Positions 35,331 through 47,991 are shown, counted from the stretch's first letter. The stretch: 64,000 bases of DNA from Iris pallida (GCA_029216955.1 JANAVB010042357.1:1-64000), one strand, 5' to 3'. Notes: generated from the letters alone by a model not told the origin. Made by a program: numbers and translations.

Positions 35331-35693
35331 TGGAGATAGAGTGTTCCTGAAGATCTCACGACTAGAGGCGTCATTCGTTTCGGCAGAGGCAGGAAGCTCA
35401 GTCCGAGGTACATCGGGCCTTTCGATGTGACAGTACGAATTGGCGGGGTAGCATACCGACTAGCGCTTCCAGCTAGCTTGGAGGGAGTGCACGACGTTTT
35501 CCACATGTCCCAGCTTCGATGCTACATTTCGAACCCGAGCCACTATTATTCAGAGCTGGAGGTGGGTCCGAGATTGACTTACGAGGAGCAGCCAATGGAG
35601 ATCCTTGATCGAAGGAAGAAGCGCTTATGGAACCAGACCATTCCACTTGTCTGCGTCATGTGGAGACACCACTCTCCGGAAGAGTCCACATAG
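35331..35693 (+). pseudogene. chromovirus integrase C-terminus with chromodomain
   Basis: Across one frameshift near 35360-35400 the plus strand encodes the end of a Gypsy polyprotein: a GDRVFLKIS motif, then LSPRYIGPF, YRLALP and VHDVFHMSQLR, which is the integrase C-terminal module. It is followed by a chromodomain-like end (ILDRRKKRLWNQTIPLV and MWRHHSPEEST). Chromodomains in plant chromoviruses direct insertion to chosen chromatin. This fragment identifies the lineage of the 15393-38879 element. Everything upstream in pol is deleted. The stop is at about 35691. Confidence 0.8.
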
Positions 35694-35868
35694 GTGTGCG
35701 AAGACGAGATGTGGGAGCGCTATTCCAGTTTGTTTGTTTGAGTGTACTTTGATATTGAATTTTAAATACAATAGATGATTGTGTTTGAACCTTCTTGAGA
35801 TTTTGCTTTGAGATTGTTTTGTTTGTCTCTCGAATTTCGAGGACGAAATTATTTTAAGGGGAGAGATT
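35694..35868 (+). other. 3' untranslated end with polypurine tract
   Basis: A short AT-rich stretch contains TCGAGGACGAAATTATTTTA, a phrase common just before the 3' LTR of Gypsy elements (compare TCCGAGGACGGAATTCTTT at about 6973). It then ends in the purine tract AAGGGGAGAGA at 35856-35866, which abuts the LTR. Confidence 0.65.
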
Positions 35869-38800
35869 TGTAACTCCACCTCCCTGATTTGAGAAAATAA
35901 ATTTGATTTTAGAAACATTTTTTTTATATTAATAATAGTTGATGATTAAGTTTCAAATAATAAGTTTTTGGTTTTAAAATAATAAATATGGTGATTGATA
36001 TTTTGGAGGGAAAAATTAGAAGCAATTTTAAATTTTAAAAGGTTGTTACAACCAATTTAGTGGTTCCCTCAAATTTTCAAAAGTTTCTAACTAATTTTTA
36101 GCAGTTACTGTAAATAATTAAAAGAAGAGGTGGTTTCTGAAAACTCTCTGAGTTATTTGTAAGTTTCCGTGAGCGGGAGGAGCATAGTGCAAAAATGCAT
36201 TTTTTTAATTATAGTAGTGAGAATTGAGAACTGAATTCTCATTCCTTCCCTCCACTTTCTTTTCGTTTAATCTCACCTTCCTGAGCGACGACGGCGATGC
36301 GACGGACGACGGCGACACGACGACGACGTAGGCGGTCGTTCCTCCGAGATCGGACACGCTTGGAAGATCCTCGGTGATCCCATTTCTTCTCCTACCCGTC
36401 GACTGGACAGCGCAAGTAGCTGGTGAGTGCGATCTAGTTTGATTCAAATCTAGGCGAGTTCGATTGATTGTGGGAAATTTGATGGGTTGATTTCTGTTAA
36501 AAACAAGTTGATCCGCTCCTCTCCGTGGTGGTCGGCTCGATCGTTCTTCTGAAGCTGGTATTCCATTCAGGAGACAAGCTTTGATCGATGAGTGTGATTT
36601 CGAACACAATTGAATCTCTAAGTTCCTCTGTTTCTTGAACTTCTGAATCAAATTCTTTGTATATTTGTGAAAACACAGCTCAGTAAATTGATCAGATCAT
36701 CAATTATTCTCGATCACCAAACCAAATCCAGGTGAGTGAATTGAGCTATGTTTGGATATTTCGAGTTTCTCAATTTCTGTTGAATTTTGATCGAGAGCCC
36801 TATTTTTTGAATCTATGGTGGTTCTTTTGTTTTAATGTCCAGATCTGTAAGATCTGAGTGTCCTTGAAATTTTTTTGGGCTTCGAAGAAAGAGAAGAGAC
36901 TCGGGAACGTGAAGTTGTATAGTTGCTCGCCAACTGTTTGACGTAATGACTGAACGAAGGATAGAGTGGTGAACTGGACACGAAAGGACTCGGACGACTC
37001 TACAGAGCCTCTCTCCTCATTCGGGATTAATCTTTTTCTGATATCTAATTATAGCTTTGAGTATAGTATTATTTGTTCATAGTTAGATTTTGTTTGCTGG
37101 TGTCAGCCAGGGGTCGAGGTCGGGTCGAGTGGAGTTATTTCTGTATGAATCAAGTGCGTGGCGTGTTCGTGCCTACTGTGGGACTAATGCGTGTGTCCGA
37201 GCCTTGATTGTGTCCTGGGTGCGTGTCCAACAAAATTGCTCCCTGGTATCCAAGTGGAGTTGTGATTCAGAGTATGGTGTCGGGATCAGGAGAAGCTGCT
37301 AGAGCATTTTGAATTATATAGCCGTTGGGCTTTAAGTTGCTGTTATCTGTTATGTACTAATGATTTGGGACATCACTTTGTTCCTATAATTGTTGGCTAA
37401 GTAGCATTTGAGTTTAATATCATGAGGAAGTTTCTCTGTATTTCTCTTGCTAGGTTCCTGGGATACTTGAACTCATGTGGGTGTACTGATCATGGGTTGT
37501 GGCATTAGTTGAAGCATAGCTTAGAATGATAGCTAGGTTGTTTACAATTTATTATTGTTGATACCAATATGCCAGGTTGCAGTATTTTATCGAATAGAAT
37601 TGTATGGATAAATAAGATTTGAGCTAGGGGTTTAGATGAATCCATTTAATCAGTAAACTTAACTATACTGCTAGTTGGAAATATCACTCTATTACTAGCT
37701 TGGTATTTCAATAATTAAGTCTTGAGATTTTACTGCTTAGAAGTTACTGCTAATTTTGAACTATAGAATTAGGAAGGATTAGTAAGCATCTGAACCCTAA
37801 TATAGATTGCAAGTTTTTACTTAGCAGGGGTGTGGTTAAACAAGAACCTGGGATTAGTTAGAATTTTGAGTTAATAATTGTAGAGTATAGTTAATTATCA
37901 TGGAATTGGTAATTTTGAATGAATAGTTTAATTAGCTAATAAATTAGTTGGTGGTTCTAAAAAGTTTTTGTAGATTAATCAACTTATACCTAATTAAAAC
38001 AGGCATACATCCAGCTCTATTGTCTACCCATACTTTTCCGGAGCAAGACAAGTACTTTTTATGGTCTTGTGCATTTACATATCCTGTACTCTTCTTGTGA
38101 CACGTCATGACATGATATCCTGTACCCCTGTACTCCTGTACTATCTTGTTCCTGTACTTACTTGTGTCGGGTGGGAAAATACACTAGCCATGTGACCAAA
38201 CCATGGTTAGTATATTCATGTAGATAGCTTAGGCCTTACATCGTGCACGCGGGTCCTAAGTCGTACCATTCATGTGCTTTCATGTGCTTACTCTCCAGCC
38301 GGTCACATGAGCTAGTTGTATTTCAAACATTGTGCACATGTCATGTCTTGTACTTCAGGTTCATGGTTTACATTCATGTACTTTATTTCCTGTACTTTAT
38401 ATTCATGTACTTTTATGTTCTTTTCCTGTACTTTATTTCATGTTCTCCTGTACTCATTTTTATATCATGATGTTTGTGTTCATTACCTAGAACTGTACTT
38501 TGCTCCGCTCCTGACTAGGATATGTTACAGGTGTACTTGCAGGGTACCATTCTACTCTATGGGCCAGAGCCCAGGATATTAGCTAAGCAGGATGAGACTT
38601 AGCTTGAGGCTTCAGGTTTAGACTATTTAGCTTTACTTCTGGATATTGTCTTTAGAGTTCATAGCATTTTTTTTATTCTTGTGATTCTGGTACTTCATGA
38701 TATCTGGATTTGTGGATTATGGTGATCTTTCTGGGAACGTTTTTAGATGCTGTCATTGTACACATTTATGTTTATCTGGTTAGATTTCCCTAGCTTGGTA

Positions 38801-38879
38801 CAGCTTACTTCGTCGTGTCTAACGACGAAGGCTGGGCGTGTCCGACTCGTGTCCGATTATTCGGGAGCGGGTCGTGACA
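35869..38879 (+). repeat. 3' LTR of the chromovirus
   Basis: This uninterrupted LTR of 3011 bp runs TGTAACTCC...GTCGTGACA. It shows CGA-rich microrepeats near 36285-36330, a TGTACTTT-rich block at about 38130-38470, and the 9-bp terminal hairpin at 38808-38830. It provides the intact reference for the split 5' LTR. Confidence 0.9.
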
Positions 38880-38884
38880 GAGGC
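38880..38884. repeat. target-site duplication GAGGC (right)
   Basis: This is the right partner of 15388-15392. Confidence 0.85.
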
Positions 38885-40018
38885 ATTGCGATATAAAGCT
38901 TACCATAATCTTTCCTGTCAGTTTGTTATCAATAACTAAAACAATGTATATTGTGGAGGTCACTGGCATTGACTAGCCATTCTGGACATAGCCTGGTTAG
39001 ACGGGATCCTTTCAACTTAAGTAGCAAGCTCCTTTAAAAGTCCCCAAATTACCTGTTGTTTAAACCCAACTCAGCTATATCGTGTTTTTCTCTTGGGCGA
39101 ATCGGTCTCGTGGCCCCGGAATACCGTTTGAAAAGATATCGCCCAGGTGCAGAAGTTGTCCATGATCGTGCTAGACTAAAACCAGTTACTCAAGCATAGT
39201 CTAAATTTTCATAGGAAACTTAACCAAGTTCAGTGTGTCCCTCCTTATCATTTTGCAATGTTCATTCGTTGTTTCATTCTCTTTTTAACACAGTTATATC
39301 TCTAGGCTGAATCAGTCCCATGGTCCCGGAATACCATTTGAAGAAACATCGCCCTTGTGCAAAAGTTATCTATGACCGTGCTAGACTAAAATTAGTTACT
39401 CAAGCATAGTCTACAGTTTCATAGAAAACTTAACCGAGTTTAGCATGTCCGTCCTTATCATTTTACAATATTCATTTGTTGATTCATTCCCTTTATTTAA
39501 CACCCTTCTATAGAAGGCATGACATAAGTAAGCATGTGAACAATTTTATGGTAGCAATTCTGCACAAGTAAATATTTACAGTTTTATGAAAATAAATATG
39601 TAACATTGAGTCCACGCCTCTATATCTAGCATTCGAGTTATTGATATTATCGATTGATTTGAGAACAAAATGGTCAAGAAGAGAAGGTCGAGCCACTCAC
39701 CTAAATTTACTTGAGGCAAGAGAAAAGAGGACGGTTGCGCTAGACGAAGCCTACACGATCACCTAAAATTGCATAAGTAAAGAATTAGCAATTTTTCCCT
39801 TCTATTACGAGTTCGATATAAAATGCTAAGTTTGAAGAACGCAAGCAATAAAATCCATCGAAAGCATTTACGAAAATGCATTCATAAAATCAAAGCCAAA
39901 GAAGCAAATGCGGCATGAAAAACCAGACAACGGAGAGGTTCCTCGAGCCTCAATCGTCGAGTCTTTCCTCGTAACGCAACCCGCTGATATGAGACTTGAT
40001 TCTGAAGAAGTTATTCCA
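38885..40018. other. probable old host sequence with a 210-bp tandem duplication
   Basis: This stretch lies outside all recognised elements. Two diverged copies of a 210-bp unit lie at about 39087-39296 and 39297-39506; the TGGCCCCGGAATACC phrase recurs 210 bases apart. On the minus strand 40018-39868 is open for about 50 codons and contains a CxxC pair. It may be a host exon, with the candidate exon at 15188 further along the same strand. I do not recognise a product. Confidence 0.35.
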
Positions 40019-43000
40019 TGTAACTACCACTTTTCTAAAATGAAGGTATTTTTAAACTTTTATAAAATTAATTATTTTATTATTATTTAGTTAAATGAAT
40101 TGTGTTTGTGATAGAATTTAGTGAAACATTAGAACCATATTGATTAGATGCAAGTTATGACCAAGGGAGACGTAGTTAGTGGGATTAGACAACCTTAAAT
40201 TCATTTCTAATTAATTAGTCAAGCCTCTAGTCTATTTGAAACCACTTAGAATTTAATGACTAAAACACTAAGTTAGAATGATCCATTTTCTTAGAACTTA
40301 TCATGACAACATAGGAGGGCCTTCTAGACTTTCCACAAATGCACAAAACCCTAAACTAAACCTAAATGGCACCACCTTCATTAAATAGCCCTACTTCTTC
40401 ATCTTCCTCCCTTTTCATTCAAAACCAAAACCCTAAATTAAAGATTTTCCCCCAAATTTCTCTTATCATCATTTCTTTCTAAATTGACCCAAATTAGGTT
40501 CATTCTCTTTCCCTTGGAGAGGAGAAGGCTCTATTAACTAGCTAGGAAGGATTTGGAGCCTTGAAGCTTGAAGAAGATTCTAGATCTAGAAATTTTTCCT
40601 TGGGAATCCATCTCCCAAGTGGTAAGCGCTTCTAAACACCCTCAAATTTCCCATTTCTTATTGTAGATGAATTCATTTAGGGTCCCCATGGCATTAGGAA
40701 AAATTTGGGTCAAGTTCGAATTCGTTTGAGGTGCGTATCAGGAGAATATCGGATACACACATCAAGTGTTCGACGAAATGTCTTAGGACTTTTGATGCTT
40801 TATTTTTAGTTATAATTAGTTATTATGGATGGTAATATACTGTAAATTATTTGTGATATGTTATCTGTGATTTGGGGATTGTTTGGTCGACCAAATTGGA
40901 CATGGGAGGCTCGGGTTCATAGTGATGCCAAGTTGCTCACTGTTTTGCTCTATTGGTTTGTGCAGACAGTTGGTTTGGTTTGAAACTGTTCTTCACATCC
41001 GAATACATCCAAATCTCATAACCTATTGTCTACTACATGCCCATTTCATATATACTTTAGTCCCCCTTCCTTTCATGTTCTAGTATTCAGACCACATATT
41101 AGGATCTGCCTATTTGATGTCCTTGTATCAGTTGATATGAGTTTTTATTAAGACCCTGGGTATCTGAGTTGTGTGTGAGGATTTTATCACTAGGAGTATA
41201 CCTATAATCTAAGTTGAGTGTATGGCAGTGCATTTTGTGCGTGTGTCTAGTGTGAGTAGACCATTGTTCAATAATTCGTATGGTCCAGACATCAATTGTC
41301 AATCGAGGCCTTGGTATGGACCTTGTGTTCATTCCTGCATTCTTTATTCCTGTATGTTGTATGCCCTTAATGTTTTGTTAAATGTTCACACCTGAACATG
41401 GTTGACAGTGGAGTTTCCATCCAAACAGCCTTTTTTTTACATTTGGTTCAAGTAATACATCTGTTCATCTTCATTCTTCACTGTACTACATCATGTCCAA
41501 TCGAGCCATTACACTGTTCTGTTCCCTATTATAAGGAGTGTACAGTTCATCATGTGGCTTTCCTGTTGTTCATGTCATCACTCAACCCATGTATGGGAAC
41601 TATTGCCATACATTCTCTTAAGCCTGTCCTTCACTGCATATTGTCCTATCCCCATAAATCCTTAGTTCAGATCATGTATTACCTATAGACATTAGACCTT
41701 AGTGAGTCTAGTTTTTCCCATTTCTTGTGTCAGTTAAGATGAACCCTCATATATCCAACTTCTAATTTATGTATCAAACCATTTGATCAGGTCCTGCAAT
41801 GGGATAATTCTTAGGCATGTTCGGTCTTCACTCTTTAATCACTGTTCTGATATGCTCTCTCATACTTGAATTTTAATTCACATTATGTGATATCCTGCCC
41901 TTCTTACACTTTACTGCATGTATTGATTCATTACACTCATATACACTTAGCTGCATTCATTCATACACACATGTCCTACATTCTATCTTTACATACTGTA
42001 TAATGTGAACTCAGGAAAACCAGATGACATGGCCTAACCTTTGTCTACATGACCAATTGCTCATACATTTACATTGCCAGGTCGAACACTTTTGTGTTTA
42101 GACCCAACCTTAGCTCTGTGTAGCCCCATACAGGTATCTGGACTGTTTGATATAACCTGCACCCTAATCCATTTCATATGATGGGTTGTCCTGCAACCTC
42201 ACATGAGACATTCACTTAGACACTGCATGATTAGCACTGACCTGCTACTTGGACATTGCCCTGCATATAATACACTCACTTCTCTGATTCCTGTATTCAC
42301 CATATACTTCATTGCCACCCTGCATGTTAGATGAGATATACTGCACTCATTTTGATGTCCTGCACCTTCAATACATTGCCCTGCATATTGCATAACATTG
42401 CATTCCTTATAAGGCACTGTATTGTTCTCATTACCTGAGCACTTCATGTTCTGATACTCTCAAAATTGAGGTGTCATGCACCCCACATGAACTGCCTAAT
42501 CATAGCTTGCACTAGCCCCCAACCTTTAGTGCCCTACAATTAGGAATATTCTATGAACCTTGATTTGCATTCTTGTAAATCCTGCATATCACTTCTTGCT
42601 TCATTGCATTTACATATCCATATATTCCATTCATTTACTTTATTGCATTCATTGCATAACCTTTGTATCAGTTCATAATACTGATACCATTAGCATTTGT
42701 ACAGATATTACATTAGGTGGTCCACTTTGATGTGCCTTAATATTCAGTCCTTGAGTATCAGATTAGGATGTCTGTCCGTGCCTTAATGCCATTTCTTGTG
42801 ATAAGTCCCCTCTTATATGTTAAGTCCTATAGTTAGTTCAGTCCAGTTGAGTATCAGAGATTACACCTTCCTTTACAAACTTGTTAACCCAATGATGTAT
42901 CAGATATTCTTATTGGTTTGCCTTTGTATTCAACCCACATTACACTTGGATATTCTGCACCCCATGTATATTACTGCCACTTGGATTGCATGTACCTTTA

Positions 43001-44960
43001 CTGCATACAACGCCCATCCTTGCAAACTGTAATTCATTTGAGGCCCTACATCATCATACACTGCATAACTTACAATTCCACTGCATTAAGGTATCCTCCA
43101 TATCAATTATTCACTGCACACAATTTACCACTGCACCCCTTCATTGCATATCCTGCAATGAGACATGTCCTGCATCATTTTTTCATTATTATGTATGTAT
43201 CTATCATGCATACTCCAGTGTTTAGCCATCTTGCATATCAATATTCTGTCCATTACCTATTTTGTTCAACCTTATTTGTTATTTCTTTATATCAGTCCCT
43301 TATCTTGATATCCAGTCCCTCATTAAGTGTCAATCACATATTGTTGGCCTCTATTGGTTCAATTTGCAGCAAGTGAATGTTCCTATGTATGATAAGTACT
43401 GTGATGCATTATTATGTTGGTTTTGAGGTTGAGGTAAGGTAATATGGGATAAAGAATGATGTTGTACATTACAGATATATTGGGTACTATGTGATACCTT
43501 ATATGTATATGTGCTATGGTATATAGTTAGAATTAAGGGTTAGTCTAATATAAGGGATTTAGTTAATACCAAGTTGCCAAGGCATTGGCCTAAGTTATCA
43601 TATTCCAAACCCTAGAAATAGCCTAGTTGACCAAAACCCTAGACTAAACAAATTAAGACCAATATGGACCAAATAGTTCAAGTTTGACTTAGTTGACCAA
43701 GGTTGACCAAGGGTTCACTTTTGACCTAGAGAGGACTAGTAGCATGTAGACATCATCGTTCTAATCAATTATTTAATCTAGAACACTTTATAACCTGTAT
43801 CTCATATAATAGGACTCTGTGACTCCAGTTCGGATACCGATACACATCAGTTGTTTCTCAGGATATCAGGCGAGTACATTCTCTATTAGTTTTCATTCAT
43901 GATAGTATCTATATTGCGCTCTATACTATTTTACTTGATGCTGACATATTATTATCACGGACCAGTACTCTATGGATCTTGTCATGAGATGTTATCCCCT
44001 TAACAGGTGCATCGGGTATTTCATGTTCATGTACTTTACCATGTGCATCATGTACTCCTTGTATTTATATTATTCATGTACACTCATGTGCTCTCATGTA
44101 CGTTCATGTGCTCTCATGTACTCTCATGTTCTTATATGTACTTATGTATAAACTAACAATCATGTACGTAATATAACATAATCGGATCCTTGTGTATTGA
44201 ATGGGGTAGGGGGAGTAGAAGTGATTATGTGATTAAATCCCTCTAATGTACTCATGTACATGTCGATTATGCCTTCACGTATAATCGAGTTATCGTAGAA
44301 TAATCATGTACAACCTAAACCGATTACATAACCATCTTGTGCTCCGAAACACTTATATTATTTACAGTTCATAGATTCTCTATTCTATTTCATGTACTCG
44401 GTTTACGTATCTATATCTCCTGTATTCCTGTACTTCTTTACAGCACATCACGTACTTTATTCTATTGTTAGCTCTATATTTCCTACCATATTTTGGAACT
44501 GCTTTCAGAGTTATGTAATCGCTCCAATCGTGATTGGATATGTTGATAAAATATTACAGAGAACTTGGAGGATCCAGCTAGCCTAGAGGAGACACCAGTA
44601 GTGCTTATAGTAGATTGCTGGGATATTGCCTGGGTTGTTTTCAGTTTATTTTCATGAGTTGTATATATAATACTCTACCTTGGGTTGTGATGATTACACT
44701 AAAACTTATTTCTCTTTTGGACTGTATTACACTTAATATCTTTCTATCAAATCTGTATCGTATTTTTATTTCTCTTTAACTGTTGTGAGTGAGTTGTATC
44801 TTTTGAGATTGTCCTCCAATTAGAGGTATATCCTGTACAGGTACTTATATTATGTTTAGCTATTATTGAGACCTAGGACAACGTTCTACCCGCCGACACT
44901 ACGGCGTGGGCTGGACATACCCACGGTCTCGTGCCCTTATACTGGGTGCGGGTCGTAACA
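40019..44960 (+). repeat. putative giant (about 4.9 kb) Gypsy LTR
   Basis: It starts TGTAACTACC, ends GGTCGTAACA and is followed by the same post-LTR block as the other Gypsy elements. A promoter-like part lies at 40360-40700 (TTAAATAG then CT-rich leader). From 41340 to 43400 it is a T/C-rich tract full of CTGCAT, CATTGCAT and TACATT phrases without ORFs. W-boxes cluster at 43627-43726. TGTACT/CATGT repeats fill 44020-44160. A short hairpin (CGCCG/CGGCG, 44891-44906) sits near the end. The borders are inferred because no second copy is present in the window. Confidence 0.6.
43627..43726 (+). promoter_or_regulatory. cluster of five W-box motifs
   Basis: TTGACC or TTGACT occurs at 43627, 43684, 43693, 43703 and 43721, all on the plus strand. 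TTGAC(C/T) is the core binding site of WRKY transcription factors, which activate several plant retrotransposons under stress. Activity here is inferred only. Confidence 0.4.
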
Positions 44961-45898
44961 CGTTTTTAGTGGTGGCCAAAGCAGGTCGAGATTCGCATTA
45001 GTACGATATCGTGGTAGCACAATGACTTAGTTGTACTACTGCGAGCCTGCGATAGAATATAGGAAATAGATTATTAGAGTTAGATGATACTCAATCACAG
45101 TTAGAATTTTTGAGAGATTCCTGGGATGTCCCTTAAGAATCTTATTCGAACTTCAATTTGAAATCCCTTCCACTTGTTTCTTTTCACCCTTGTCCCTTGT
45201 TATTGAATTTGATTTTTTGATGGTTCGTTGTTGATTTTGATTTTTATATCAAGATGAATTTTATGGCTTGATTTACGGTATCTTCTGATAACATATGTTG
45301 ACAAGGACAACAGGAAAGGTAAAACATCTACTTGGTTATGGAGCCTGGAGTTTATCGCAGCTATATTAGCCAGCGTGGCAGAAACGTAGAGAGCTGACTT
45401 CGGATGTATATATCTTGGTTATGAGATTTGAAATTACTTGCAGCTATACTAGTCGGCATAGTGAGGATTCCAGACGACACGATTTTAGAGGTGCATACCC
45501 TAGTAATGGAATCTACCGTTTATCGCAGCTTTGCTTACTAGCATGACGAGGATTCTGAGTATCATAATTTGGACAGACACATACGATTATCAAATTATAT
45601 CTTGAGAATGATTCTCAACATATCATCTCTACCATTCACTTCTGTTATTATAAAATTATGTTCCATCATCAATTAACTTAGGAGTAGGGATGCTTTCAGT
45701 TATTTTCAGACCAGTTCTTCGTAGAATTTCATTTTATTTATAGTTCTTTTATGATATGATAGTTTGGTGGCTTGAGTTGATAGTTAGCATTGGTATTAGA
45801 AGAGTAACCTATTGTAGTTAATTCTCTGTTATTTATAATAATCACCAGTTTTCATAATATGTAGAATGATAGTCCTGTCTTTGTGAGACTCGTCTTAC
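44961..45898 (+). other. remnant internal region after the giant LTR
   Basis: It begins with CGTTTTTAGTGGTGGCCAAA, the shared post-LTR block, then carries no usable ORF. At about 45330-45580 three diverged copies of an 80-90 bp unit occur (TTATCGCAGCTATATTAGCC-like phrases). No gag, protease or polymerase motif is seen. The rest of the element is lost or was never there. Confidence 0.45.
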
Positions 45899-46648
45899 TG
45901 TATCGGTATTTATATACGGATACGTATTTTTGTACTGTATTTTGTATTTTCTTGATTTTTGGAATGCTTTAATTTTTTTTTCAACTTATAGATTTTTTTC
46001 TTGACCGGCATATCGCTAGTGTACCATTGTAGGCCGACGGTATGCATGTCACTCCCATTTTCTGTTATACATATTTTTAGTATACGTATACAGAATTCTG
46101 GCCCTTATCAGATGACCCATATTTGACTTTTCTTCTTAGCCTTGTTGTGGTTTAATTTTGACTTGGTTTAATTTAGTTTGGTTCAACTTGGCATGACTTG
46201 GTTTGGGTTGGTTTTAGATGAGAAAGGTTTTATATAAAAACTAACTTCTCTCTCTCCCCTCCATTATTTCATTCTCTTCATCTTCTTGCTCTTTATTTTC
46301 TCCTCCAACCTAAGGCAAGTACATCTTGCCAAATGTTGGACAAATATTATTTTGTTTGTTCTAAACTCTTCCTTACATGATTCTAAGCATCTTTAGAACT
46401 TAGAGTTTTTGATTTTCATGGGTAGATTTTTGTAGATCTAAGTTTGTAACATTTTGGTTTTTCTTAGTTTGATCTATTAAACTTACTTGTTTTCGAAAAT
46501 TAATTGTTCCATGAGGTAGAGAATTTGATTCTACACAATTTTGACATTTGAAAAGTTAGATTTCGACTAGTTTTGAGGAAGTTATGGCCAAAGGAAGTTT
46601 TGGACATCTTCTATGTTCATCTGTCCTGAATCTAGCATGGACGATGAA

Positions 46649-46890
46649 TAGTGCCGCATAGTGCAGCATGCCGCATAGTGCCGCATGGTGATGCAACCTG
46701 CCGTATAGTACAGCCTGTCGCATACTGCAGCCTGTCGCATAGTGCTGCAGGGTGACGCAGCTGTCGCAAGTGCAGCCTGCCGCATAGTGCCGCATGGTGA
46801 TGCAGCCTGCCGCATAGTGCAGCCTTCCGCATAGTGCAGCCTGCAGCATAGTGCCACAGAAAACTGCATAGTGCTGCAGAATGCCGCATA
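46649..46890 (+). repeat. CCGCATAGTGCAG array
   Basis: About 15 imperfect copies of a 15-17 bp unit (CCTGCCGCATAGTGCAG and variants) lie in tandem. They occupy the same place in the LTR as the GCCGCAT arrays of the related LTRs, but the spacer sequence and period are different. Confidence 0.7.
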
Positions 46891-47301
46891 ATACCAATTT
46901 TGGCTGTTTTATGTCCAATTTGGCTGATTTGTGGCTAGAATTTCTCCCAACTTCTAACATGAAAGTTGTAGATCTTTGTGTTGGCTTCAAGAATCTTCTT
47001 GTTTCATTTTAATGGGAGATCATATGCGATTGATAACTTCAATCATAGTTTTTATCTTTTGGGCATGTTTTCTGTACTTGACATTTTTGAGGTTTCCTTC
47101 ATCTGTAATAAATTCTCATCATAGTTAGATGATTTGTACAGTTAGAGAATAATTGTACCCCCTTATATCTTAACACTAGCACAAATTCAATTATTGTTTT
47201 ATGTCAAATAGTACTTTTAATTATTTCTTCTCCCATGTCATGACATGTCTTTACAAATTCTTTCCTACATGCGATCGTTGTTGCATGTTTTCTTTTCTTA
47301 G

Positions 47302-47630
47302 ATAGTGGTCCGTTGGGGTGCACTCATGGTTTATGTCTTTTCTTTACTTTGTATGCACTTATGTTACATGTCACTTCTTTGCTTGCATGATGGTGGCCCG
47401 TCGTGGTGCACTCATGCTACATGTCTCTTCTCTACCTATATTAGATAGTGACCCGTTGTGGTGCACTCTGGTACATGTCTTTCCTTGTTTACATGATGGT
47501 GACCCATCATGGTGCACTCTTGAACGTGTCTTTACATGCTAACATGATAGTGGCCCGTTGTGGCGCACTATTAACAAGCAACCTTAGCATGATAACTCTT
47601 GATAGTAGTCCGTTGTGGCGCACTCTTAAT
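47302..47630 (+). repeat. six direct repeats with core CCGTYGTGGYGCAC
   Basis: Copies start near 47302, 47388, 47444, 47495, 47547 and 47603, each opening GATAGTGG or a variant and ending in CACTC. Three copies of the same motif occur in each LTR of the tandem element (LTR 3: near 13514, 13588 and 13638). Confidence 0.7.
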
Positions 47631-47991
47631 ATGACAAGTAAACCTAATATGACATGTATAATCAAGATACTGGTGCGACGACTATTCTTCTTGCTAATAC
47701 AACTCTTTGGACACCGTGGTTGAATGTATTGTGTATGCGTGAATAAGCTTCATGTCTCGTCTGTATCATGTCTAGGACATGAATTCCTGGTTACCATGGT
47801 CAGGGATTTATACTGAATCTAACTAGGTTAATGATTAGATTGATCAAGTAGTTCATATAGAGAGATTTGCCAGTTACAGGCGATCCCGTTATCTGGGCGC
47901 CTCAAGTGGATTTGTAGCCTGCCGACGGGAAGGGCACATTTCCAGCACACTGTCATGTGTTGCACCACCAAGTCACCTAATAACTCTCTTA

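Larger units (their letters stand above)
15393..38879 (+). mobile_element. Tekay-type chromovirus, gutted by nested insertions
   Basis: Two LTRs of about 3.0 kb (15393-22179 interrupted, and 35869-38879) are flanked by GAGGC. The remaining interior keeps a gag remnant on the left (22480-23250) and, on the right, the integrase C-terminus with a chromodomain (35331-35693), the hallmark of chromoviruses. Protease, reverse transcriptase, RNase H and the integrase core are gone. In their place lie an LTR fragment of a relative of the 2016-15143 family and a Sirevirus. The LTRs differ by scattered substitutions as well as indels, so this element is older than the Sirevirus inside it. Confidence 0.85.

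Noticed and set aside
41340..43400. Plus-strand ORFs such as 41398-41688 and 42918-43376
   Set aside because: They lie in a T/C-rich low-complexity tract, give hydrophobic low-complexity translations and show no domain.
47300..47640. CRISPR-like regularly spaced repeats
   Set aside because: Repeats are imperfect, spacing varies from 51 to 86 bases, the context is a plant LTR, and the same motif occurs in related LTRs.
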